Shown here: positions 26,260-34,113 of the stretch, piece by piece | Position numbering within the stretch: position 1 is the first letter of the stretch | Layout of the letters: the number at the start of each line of letters is the position of its first letter | Assembly: GCA_964572965.1 (NCBI GenBank) | Contig: CAZNHL010000011.1 | Coordinates: forward strand, 7,282-71,281 | From: CAZNHL01 sp964572965 | GTDB lineage: Bacteria > Bacteroidota > Bacteroidia > Cytophagales > UBA9547 | Length of the DNA stretch: 64,000 nucleotides | Reading direction: 5' to 3' | The notes under the pieces: model-generated | The model's input: only the letters and a program-made list of their open reading frames with translations | What the model was told of the DNA's origin: nothing | Databases searched by the model: none | Position numbers and translations under genes: made by a program

Positions 26260-28896
26260 ATGAAATTATTTATAAAAACAGCCATTTTGTTAATGGCTGT
26301 GCATTTTGCATTTTCGCAAGAAGCTGTTCAGGATTCTGTTCAGATAGTCCGTCAGGATTCAACAATTTTACCACAGCGTACGGCTGTTATACCTGAAATC
26401 ACAGGGAGCATCAAGGGTGTATTATCAGACACTATTACAGATGAAGGTGCTGCATTTGCTTCGGTCTCTCTGACAGACCCTATGACCAATAAAGCTGTTA
26501 ATGGTGCCCTGTGCGACGAAACGGGCGCTTTTGAAATCCATAAAATTAAACCTGGAACTTACAACATAGTTATCGCCCTAATCGGCTTTCATACCCGAAC
26601 TATTACTAATATCAGCATTAGTGACTCTACACTTGACCTGGGTCGTATCCCTATCAAACAAATTGTAAAAGAACTGCAAACGGTAACAATTCAGGGACAA
26701 AAAGAGCTTTTCGAAGATAAAGCAGACAGACTGGTTTACAATGCAGAAAATGACGCAACCAATAAAGGTGGCGACGCAACAGATGTGCTTCGTAAAGTGC
26801 CAATGCTTTCAGTAGACCTTGACGGAAATGTTTCTATGCGAGGCAGCCAAAACATTAGAGTATTAATAAACAACAAACCCTCTACCATGAGTGCCAACAG
26901 CATTGCTGACGCTTTAAGGCAGATTCCGGCTGACCAGATTAAATCAGTAGAGGTAATCACTTCTCCTTCGGCCAAATACGATGCAGAAGGCTCCGGAGGT
27001 GTTATCAATATCAATACAAAGAAAAACATATTGGAAGGCATCTGGCTGAATATTGACGGAAGCGCAGGTTTGCGTGGTTCAAACCTTGGGCTTAACGGAA
27101 GCTACCGTAAAGGTAAAATGGGCTTTTCTGTAGGAGGCCATGGCAGAGCTTCATACAATATTCCCGGTAATTACTTCAACAGCCAACAGACACTTAACAA
27201 CGACGGCAGCACCACTCTTACCAATCAAAGTGCTGATACGAGAAATATCTTCAGCATGGGAAATTACAATATTGGCTGGGATTATGATATCAATAAGAAA
27301 AATTCCCTGGCTGCAAATGTTAAGTATTCGTTCCGTAACGGGCATATTTACCAGGATAATTTATTAACCCAAACATACCTTCAGGACTCATTATTGAGTA
27401 CTAGTCACCGCAATGTAGATGCAAGCAATACTTCTAATACGGTTGATGCCAGTCTTACCTACAATCACACGTTTGATAAGCCGCAAAGAGAATTTAACCT
27501 GATGGGGCTCTATAGCCGCAACAACGCTAACAATAACTTCACAAACAATATTCTTAATAACGCTGATTTATCTACTATTGACAGCCGGTTAAAAAACCTT
27601 AACAAAAGTTATAATCAGGAAGTAACAGTACAGGCAGATTATCAGACCCCTGTCGGTAAAACACAATTGGTAGAACTTGGTGTAAAAAACATTACCCGTA
27701 CAGTTTCCAGTAATTACCAATATTTTTCAGCTACAGGTAATGCCCCTTTTACAGAGGTTTCAAATAACACTTTAAGCAACGCATTCAATTATAACCAAAA
27801 TGTTTCGGCTGCTTACATGACTTATGCACTTACATTGCCAAAGTCATATAGTGTTAAGGCCGGAGCCAGATACGAATACACAACTATTAATGCTCATTAT
27901 CAAAACACCAATGAATCTATCAATATTCCGTCTTATGGAGTATTGGTTCCTAGTATTAATATTTCTAAAAAACTAAATAACGGAAGCACTTTAAAGGCTT
28001 CCTTTAACCGTCGTATCCAGCGCCCGTCGCTGCAATTCCTTAATCCAAACGTTCAGGCCGCAAACCCTCTGAATATCACTATCGGCAATCCTAATTTACA
28101 GCCGGAATTCACTAATAACTATGAATTGTCTTACAGCTCATTTTTAAAGAAATTCTCTTACACAATATCCGGATTTGTAAAAAATACGACAGGTGCAATC
28201 CAAAGTGTCAGAACAGTACAAGGGGCAGATACTATTCGCACTACTTACCAGAATATCGGATCTGAGAATACTTATGGTTTTAATATTTTTGCAAGTGTCA
28301 ACATCACCAACAAATTTACATTAAGCGGCGGAACCGACATCTACTACGCTATCTTGAAAAACAATGTATCAGACCCGCTTTACAATGCCAGTAATGAAGG
28401 CTGGGTTGCCGGTTACAGAGCTTTTGCAACTTATAGTTTGGCAAAAAGCTTGAGTCTGCAGTTTTTTGGATTCTACCGTGGCCGCCAGGTTCAGTTGCAA
28501 GGTTATCAGGGAGGTTTTGGTATTTATAGTCTGAGTATTAAGAAAGACTTTATGAATAAAAAGGCCAGCCTTGGCTTTGGAGCAGAGAACTTCTTCAATT
28601 TTAACGGCTTCAAAGTTCATAACTCTTTAGAATCTGCAGCCATAAATCAGTCAGGCACCAATACGCTTTATAACATGAACTTCAAGGTTACATTCAGTTA
28701 CAGAATTGGCAAAGCAATGGATTCAAAACCTAAAAAACGTAAATCTGTTGACAATGATGATATGAAAGAAGGGGGCGACAATAATAACATACAGCAGCAA
28801 AATAGCCCGTCAGGAAGTGGACAAACAGGAACAGGAACACAAAACAGCGGCCAGCGGGGACCTGGCAGTAATGAAGGTTCAAAAGGAAAAAAATAA
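26260..28896 (+). CDS. Outer-membrane beta-barrel receptor (TonB-dependent receptor type)
   Basis: The 878-residue protein has a signal peptide (residues 1-19), a carboxypeptidase-regulatory-like beta-sandwich (about 50-125; GSIKGVLSDTITDEGAAFAS), a plug domain (about 150-255; RKVPMLSVDLDGNVSMRGSQ, then VEVITSPSAKYDAEGSGG) and a long barrel of the Bacteroidota outer-membrane family (about 260-815). Such proteins import siderophores, glycans or peptides, or mediate surface functions; no SusD partner or ligand-processing gene is adjacent. Beyond the last strand a Gly/Gln/Asn/Ser-rich hydrophilic tail of about 55 residues (starting near PKKRKSVDNDD) extends the C-terminus, a feature seen in related proteins. 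Monocistronic. Confidence 0.9.
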   Translation: MKLFIKTAILLMAVHFAFSQEAVQDSVQIVRQDSTILPQRTAVIPEITGSIKGVLSDTITDEGAAFASVSLTDPMTNKAVNGALCDETGAFEIHKIKPGTYNIVIALIGFHTRTITNISISDSTLDLGRIPIKQIVKELQTVTIQGQKELFEDKADRLVYNAENDATNKGGDATDVLRKVPMLSVDLDGNVSMRGSQNIRVLINNKPSTMSANSIADALRQIPADQIKSVEVITSPSAKYDAEGSGGVININTKKNILEGIWLNIDGSAGLRGSNLGLNGSYRKGKMGFSVGGHGRASYNIPGNYFNSQQTLNNDGSTTLTNQSADTRNIFSMGNYNIGWDYDINKKNSLAANVKYSFRNGHIYQDNLLTQTYLQDSLLSTSHRNVDASNTSNTVDASLTYNHTFDKPQREFNLMGLYSRNNANNNFTNNILNNADLSTIDSRLKNLNKSYNQEVTVQADYQTPVGKTQLVELGVKNITRTVSSNYQYFSATGNAPFTEVSNNTLSNAFNYNQNVSAAYMTYALTLPKSYSVKAGARYEYTTINAHYQNTNESINIPSYGVLVPSINISKKLNNGSTLKASFNRRIQRPSLQFLNPNVQAANPLNITIGNPNLQPEFTNNYELSYSSFLKKFSYTISGFVKNTTGAIQSVRTVQGADTIRTTYQNIGSENTYGFNIFASVNITNKFTLSGGTDIYYAILKNNVSDPLYNASNEGWVAGYRAFATYSLAKSLSLQFFGFYRGRQVQLQGYQGGFGIYSLSIKKDFMNKKASLGFGAENFFNFNGFKVHNSLESAAINQSGTNTLYNMNFKVTFSYRIGKAMDSKPKKRKSVDNDDMKEGGDNNNIQQQNSPSGSGQTGTGTQNSGQRGPGSNEGSKGKK

Positions 28897-28935
28897 TTAG
28901 TTAAACGACTATCCACTTTTATGAACCTTCTTATG

Positions 28936-28967
28936 TTTTTCCCGCAGATAACGCAGAATTTCGCAGA
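28936..28967. repeat. CGCAGA-rich dispersed repeat fragment
   Basis: TTTTTCCCGCAGATAACGCA followed by GAATTTCGCAGA repeats the word CGCAGA three times. A degenerate relative (CCCGCTGATCTCGCAAATTA then CCGCAGAAAA) lies at 56234-56263. Similar short repeats are frequent in Bacteroidota intergenic DNA. Confidence 0.5.
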
Positions 28968-29112
28968 CCAGGATTTAAAACTCCGATTCTGAAAAAACCT
29001 TGAAAATTTAAAAATCAACAAAATCTGTGCTATCAGCTAAATTAACGGGCAAAATTCAGAATCTCCGGTTAAGCGGATCGTAAGGTGTACGGAAACGGAT
29101 ACTCAATATCAT

Positions 29113-29145
29113 AAAAAAGGCGGTATGATTGATACCGCCTTTTTT
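29113..29145. terminator. Bidirectional intrinsic terminator
   Basis: Perfect 14-base arms AAAAAAGGCGGTAT (29113-29126) and ATACCGCCTTTTTT (29132-29145) with a 5-base loop, between convergent genes. Confidence 0.93.
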
Positions 29146-29226
29146 TATGATATTGCTTAGACCGTCAACTTAGCAAGTGATAAACTGATTCAGAACCCGG
29201 GAACGTTTAAAGGAACAATCAGTTAG

Positions 29227-32200
29227 TTATTTAATAATCTGTACCCAGCCTTTGCAAACCTTACCATAAGGTGATGTAAGTTGGTAATAGTAAACACCTG
29301 CGGCTTCATTATTTCCATCCCATTGATCGGTGTAGTTATCAAATTTAGCTACTTGTTTACCCCAGCGGTTGTAAACTACCAGTTTCCAGTCACCTTGATG
29401 GCCTGTCACTTCAAAGCGGTCGTTGAGTCCGTCATTGTTGGGGGTAAATACATTTGGAACAAATACAGCACTTACTTCAATATTGAATGTAGTGTCCACT
29501 TTACATGACTGATTCATCGAAGCCAGGTAAACGGTATAACTTCCAGGTTCATAGTGGTGAAAAACTACATTGCCAGTACCAGTAGTACCATCACCAAATG
29601 TCCAGGTAGTACTGGTTGCGTCTTTAGAGCCATTAATCAGATGAACTCCTGAAAGACCATCACAACCATTATCCAAACCAACAGAAGCATTAGGATGTAA
29701 ATTACTTACCGTTACAACAGCACTATCTGAAAGTATACAGCCTTTAACAGTATCTTTTACTGAGACATGATAAACATTGCTGTGAGCCGGCTTAACTGTT
29801 ATTTGTTTCTGGTCAGAAATAATCATCTTATTTTCTGTCCAATTATAAATTTTGTCATTGTCCGGAATCGGATTTGATGTCAATGTTGCATCATCCCCAA
29901 TGCAAATCTTCTGGTCAGGAATATCGTCCAAAGTAAAGCCATTCACTGTGATCGTAGTTGTAGCAGTATCCGTTTTCATACATGTAGCCAGGTCCGAAGC
30001 TACCAGTTGAATTTTATATACACCGGGGTTTTCATAAATGTGATAGGTAGGTGTAAATCCCGAATAATCCGATGTTCCATCTCCAAAGCTCCATTTAAAA
30101 CTAACTCCGCCTGAAGAAACATTTTTAATGTTTACCCTTAAGGGAGCACAACCCTCTTTAAAACCAGGCCCTTCATTAGTCTCCGAATATGTTTGCAGAT
30201 GTGCTGCTAAAATACCAAGGTCGAACTTAAAGGCTGCGTTATTGCAGTCTGGAAAGCGGCCATTTACGTTTTCCCGTAAAGGAGAATTATTCGTATTTGA
30301 AACAACTCCCGGAGTGGTCGGAAAATCACTTACTGAAAAACATGCACATACACAATGATATACATTGCCTTTTTTATCAAAACGGCTTGTCCCGCCATCC
30401 ACATGCTCAGGCGTATCAGCCCCTCCAAAATAGGTAGAGTATAATAACCTAGACGCATTTTCGTCCAATACCATCAGGTAAAAATCAGATCCATCGGTTG
30501 TTTTCTGGTAAGGAGTCTGGCCGGCAACTGCCCCTATCGGCATATTCCTTGTTGAGCCTCCAACATAGTTTTTACCACCAGAATAACTATTTTCATTCGC
30601 TGTTCCTCCCCAACCAGACAGGTAAATCATATCACATTCATTGACAAGAAAAGCTGTTGGGGAGATATTCGGCCTACGATTACCAGTACCTATAGTAGTC
30701 GACAACATTATTTGAGAAAGATTCGAGTCAAACTTCTGAATAAACTGCCCCGAATTAGGATTAGCATATACATTCCCGATTATAGGAAAAGTTCCGAGGG
30801 TTTGTCCAAAAATATAAACCGAATTATCTGATCCCAGATCAATAAAATAGGCCTGATCATACGAAGCTGTCCCTGTCAGTCTTGATTGTAAAAGTGTACC
30901 GTTGCTACTATATTTTTGTATAAAAGCATCTACTTCTCCGGCATATGCAGGTCCGGTACTTACAGAAAAGTTACTACTTGCTGTACCTCCACAAACGTAA
31001 ATATTTCCGACAGCATCACTACAGACCCCGGTAGCTGCGTCGTCTGAACTTCCGCCCAGATAAGTACTAAAAATGATTCCCGACAAATCAGGCTTGAATT
31101 TGGTCAAAATACCATCAAAGCCCCCTTTAGCTCCTGTACCATTGACAACAGGGAAATCACTTGATTGTGTTTTAGATGAAATCAACACATTACCATCGTT
31201 ATCAAGGTTAACTTCTCCCCTGAACTGGTCTCCATAATTACGGCAAAGAGTCGTTGTAATTGTTAATGTTCCATCATTTCCCGACCCTCCTAAAAAAGTA
31301 CCGGAAAGTAATTGATTCCCTTTTTCTGAAAACCGCACAATAAACATATCAGAGCCATTATCATATTGAAATTGATTATATAAAGGACCAAATGGAACAC
31401 CACCATTAAAAAATAGATCATAACCGTTTCTGACAGGAAAATTTCTTGAAGAAGTGGTACCTAAAACCAGCAGCTCTCCTGTTTTGTTCACAATCATACT
31501 ATGGGGAGTTTCCTGAAACAAACCACCTAAATACGTTGAATACATTATTTTTTTACCATCAGAACTGAATTTCATAATGACAACATCAAACCCTCCGCTA
31601 AAATAGCCATGAAAAGCTCCAACAAGTGGAAATCCGCTATTGAAACAGGTACCTCCTGTATACAAATTCCCATCCTCGTCATAAGTTGCCGTATTTCCCC
31701 AATTATTAGCCCTTGATCCTGTATAACTTGAAAAGATTAGTTTAGGGTCAATGGTCAGTGCCTTAGAATTATCATAGCTATGAGGGAAATTAAAAGAAAC
31801 CGTTTTGTCTGTCAACTTAAAAAAACAAGGTACTTCCCGTTTTAAATTTTTCTCCAGTACAAAAGCAAAAGGTGCATTTTCTGTAATTGTGTATTTCCCC
31901 GAAACAATATTCAGTCTATTATTATTGATTGTCAGTTTTTCTGCTCCCAGGTATTCCATTTTAATGAGAGACGCATCAGCTTCCGGTTCAAGTTTCCAGT
32001 CATACTTAAGTGTTTCTTCAGAGAAATACAATCTGAGGGAAATGCCCTGATAAACGTTTTTCAGAAGCAATTCTCCATAAGAATGTAAACCTCCGGCCCA
32101 TTTATTCTCATCATTTCCAATAAAATAGTTATAAATATCCTCCGAAGGTATTGCAGCCTGTATCTGTGAAACTTTTCCTCCTTTAAACTTTACAAAAATA

Positions 32201-32490
32201 TTGGAGAACGTAGCAGATACAGAGTCATTTACTTCATTCAAATGAACATCATGCACTTTAGTCTTGGATGGTGAACTGTTTTTTAAATGCTTATGAGGAT
32301 CATTCAACTCATAAAACTGATAACACAAACCGTCTTTCAGAATATATAAATAACCGTTGGGAATCTCCGCCCGGTAAAGAGATTCATTATCCCACTGCCC
32401 TTTGTTTGGGATAAACTTTATTTCTGCACAAATGCTGTATGAAGTGAAAAGAAAAAACAGAAAAAGAAAACGCCAATATATCAATCCCAT
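29227..32490 (-). CDS. Type IX-secreted surface protein with SBBP-type repeats, PKD domains and gliding-motility C-terminal domain
   Basis: The ATG at 32490 gives a signal peptide (MGLIYWRFLFLFFLFTSYSICA) and 1087 residues; the frame stays open upstream but without a signal. The mature protein starts with a conserved N-terminal domain (IKFIPNKGQWDNESLYRAEI). A propeller of repeated FSTYLGGSSDDAATGVCSD-like units (about 250-730) follows, then PKD-type domains with SFKWSFGDGTSDYSG (about 805-820) and TTWTFGDGTTGTG. The type B sorting domain is VFVPNVFTPNNDGLNDRFEV through GVYYYQLTSPYGKVCKGWV. It should be exported by the type IX system and placed on the surface or released. Role is adhesive or structural by inference. 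Confidence 0.93.
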   Translation of the reverse strand: MGLIYWRFLFLFFLFTSYSICAEIKFIPNKGQWDNESLYRAEIPNGYLYILKDGLCYQFYELNDPHKHLKNSSPSKTKVHDVHLNEVNDSVSATFSNIFVKFKGGKVSQIQAAIPSEDIYNYFIGNDENKWAGGLHSYGELLLKNVYQGISLRLYFSEETLKYDWKLEPEADASLIKMEYLGAEKLTINNNRLNIVSGKYTITENAPFAFVLEKNLKREVPCFFKLTDKTVSFNFPHSYDNSKALTIDPKLIFSSYTGSRANNWGNTATYDEDGNLYTGGTCFNSGFPLVGAFHGYFSGGFDVVIMKFSSDGKKIMYSTYLGGLFQETPHSMIVNKTGELLVLGTTSSRNFPVRNGYDLFFNGGVPFGPLYNQFQYDNGSDMFIVRFSEKGNQLLSGTFLGGSGNDGTLTITTTLCRNYGDQFRGEVNLDNDGNVLISSKTQSSDFPVVNGTGAKGGFDGILTKFKPDLSGIIFSTYLGGSSDDAATGVCSDAVGNIYVCGGTASSNFSVSTGPAYAGEVDAFIQKYSSNGTLLQSRLTGTASYDQAYFIDLGSDNSVYIFGQTLGTFPIIGNVYANPNSGQFIQKFDSNLSQIMLSTTIGTGNRRPNISPTAFLVNECDMIYLSGWGGTANENSYSGGKNYVGGSTRNMPIGAVAGQTPYQKTTDGSDFYLMVLDENASRLLYSTYFGGADTPEHVDGGTSRFDKKGNVYHCVCACFSVSDFPTTPGVVSNTNNSPLRENVNGRFPDCNNAAFKFDLGILAAHLQTYSETNEGPGFKEGCAPLRVNIKNVSSGGVSFKWSFGDGTSDYSGFTPTYHIYENPGVYKIQLVASDLATCMKTDTATTTITVNGFTLDDIPDQKICIGDDATLTSNPIPDNDKIYNWTENKMIISDQKQITVKPAHSNVYHVSVKDTVKGCILSDSAVVTVSNLHPNASVGLDNGCDGLSGVHLINGSKDATSTTWTFGDGTTGTGNVVFHHYEPGSYTVYLASMNQSCKVDTTFNIEVSAVFVPNVFTPNNDGLNDRFEVTGHQGDWKLVVYNRWGKQVAKFDNYTDQWDGNNEAAGVYYYQLTSPYGKVCKGWVQIIK

Positions 32491-32590
32491 ATTGCTGAAA
32501 ATTCTACAAAAGTCAATGTGAAAATTTACGTACATTTTAAACAAATACCTACTTTTACATTCCAACACAAGCATTGACGAAGTATAAAAC

Positions 32591-33355
32591 ATGAAATATA
32601 CAGAAAAGAGAACGACCCTTTATTTAATCCTTTGCAGTATTTTCATCACCAATGCACTTGTTGCCGAAATTATCGGAGTAAAGATATTCTCTCTTGAACA
32701 ATTACTGGAAATTGCTCCTGCACAGATTACTTTATTACTGGAACATCCGCTTGATTTTAATTTGACAGCCGGGGTTATTTTATGGCCTGTTGTTTTTATT
32801 ACTTCAGATATCATTAATGAATACTTTGGAAAAGATGGAGTAAAACGTATCAGCGTCATTACAGCTTGTCTTATTTCTTATACATTTATTGCTATTATTT
32901 CAGTTACTCAACTGCCACCCGCCCAATTTTGGTTAGATGTGAATACACCTAACGGATTTAATATTAACACTGCTTTTGAAGTTATATTCAGACAGGGTCT
33001 TGGTATAATGATTGCCTCAATCACTGCATTTTTAATAGGGCAGTTTCTGGATGCTTATGTCTTTCACTATTTAAAAGGAATTACAGGAAACAAAAAAATA
33101 TGGCTAAGAGCTACCGGATCAACCCTGGTTTCTCAACTGGTAGACAGCTTTGTTGTTATTATTATTGCATTTAAAGTATTCGGGAGCTGGTCGTGGGAAC
33201 AAGTAATATCTGTATCTGTGATGAATTACATTTATAAATGTATAATGGCTGTTGCTCTTACTCCACTACTTTACCTGATGCACTATTTAATTGATCTTTA
33301 CCTCGGAGAAAAAGAATCTCAAGAATTGGTGGAAGAAGCTGACAAAAGCTATTGA
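32591..33355 (+). CDS. Queuosine precursor transporter (YhhQ/QPTR family)
   Basis: The 254-residue protein has about six membrane segments. The conserved pieces include LIFITNALVAEIIGVKIF-like (residues 14-31; ILCSIFITNALVAEIIGVKI), VFITSDIINEYFGKDGVKR (about 68-86) and ATGSTLVSQLVDSFVVIIIAF (about 176-196). This is the family that imports queuine-type precursors such as preQ0 or preQ1 for tRNA queuosine. No queuosine biosynthesis genes lie adjacent. It shares a 100-base divergent promoter region with the large surface-protein gene and overlaps the convergent trmH-type gene by seven bases. Confidence 0.92.
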   Translation: MKYTEKRTTLYLILCSIFITNALVAEIIGVKIFSLEQLLEIAPAQITLLLEHPLDFNLTAGVILWPVVFITSDIINEYFGKDGVKRISVITACLISYTFIAIISVTQLPPAQFWLDVNTPNGFNINTAFEVIFRQGLGIMIASITAFLIGQFLDAYVFHYLKGITGNKKIWLRATGSTLVSQLVDSFVVIIIAFKVFGSWSWEQVISVSVMNYIYKCIMAVALTPLLYLMHYLIDLYLGEKESQELVEEADKSY

Positions 33356-34104
33356 TTTCTTCGAAGATTATCTAAAAATATAGCGGTTGCTACACCGGCA
33401 TTCAGCGATTCCGCCTTTCCGAATGAAGGAATTGTAACTTTCTGGTTTATAAACGATTCGACAGCTTCACTTATGCCGTTAGATTCATTACCGATCACAA
33501 TGATTCCCCCTTTAGGATCAAAACTCAGCTGATGGATATTCTTGCCATTCAAAAAAGCCCCATAAGACTGAACAGTTTTGTGCTGCCCCAGAAAGTTTAC
33601 AAGATCGGTATAATAAAGCTGAACTCTGGTAAAAGAGCCCATAGTAGCTGCAATTACCTTGGGGTTATAAAACTCTGCAGAATTAAGAGAACAAATTATT
33701 TTGCTGATCCCGTACCAGTCTGCTGCCCTAATAATGGTACCCAGGTTTCCCGGGTCTCTTATATCGTCTAAAACAAGAATATATTCTCCTTCTTTAATGT
33801 TAACCGGGGCGTTGGACTTATTCTTTACCACCGCCAAAGCCGTGTGATTATTCTCAAAAGTACCCAAATCAGCAAGCTGATTGTCAGAAGCAATAGTTGC
33901 TTCCAATCCCCTCTTTTTAAGAAATTTTTCAATATTCGGCAAAAACGATTCTGTGGTAAAAACCATGAAAACCTCAAAATCAGATGCTAACACTTCTTCA
34001 ACACTTTTTCCGCCTTCAACTAAAAACAATCCTTCTTCCTTGCGGTTCTTTTTTAATTGCAAAGATTTGACGAATTTTATAATGTTTTTGCTGAGTACCG
34101 ACAT
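33349..34104 (-). CDS. TrmH/SpoU family RNA 2'-O-methyltransferase
   Basis: Starting at the ATG at 34104 (MSVLSKNIIKFVKSLQLKKN) the product is 251 residues. It has an N-terminal RNA-binding substrate domain (LFLVEGGKSVEEVL) and a SPOUT methyltransferase domain with the three motifs: VLDDIRDPGNLGTIIRAADW, IIVIGNESNGISEAV and IPSFGKAESLNAGVATAIFL. It should methylate ribose in rRNA or tRNA using SAM; the exact site is not predictable. An upstream ATG seven codons earlier is possible but would overlap the likely start of the divergent outer-membrane gene. Confidence 0.92.
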   Translation of the reverse strand: MSVLSKNIIKFVKSLQLKKNRKEEGLFLVEGGKSVEEVLASDFEVFMVFTTESFLPNIEKFLKKRGLEATIASDNQLADLGTFENNHTALAVVKNKSNAPVNIKEGEYILVLDDIRDPGNLGTIIRAADWYGISKIICSLNSAEFYNPKVIAATMGSFTRVQLYYTDLVNFLGQHKTVQSYGAFLNGKNIHQLSFDPKGGIIVIGNESNGISEAVESFINQKVTIPSFGKAESLNAGVATAIFLDNLRRNQ

Positions 34105-34113
34105 AATCAAAAT

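Larger units (their letters stand above)
28897..29226. other. Intergenic region with terminator and repeat fragment
   Basis: These 330 bases between convergent genes contain a CCGCAGATAACGCAG-type repeat fragment (28936-28967) and the terminator at 29113-29145. I see no open frame or RNA gene in it. Confidence 0.6.
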
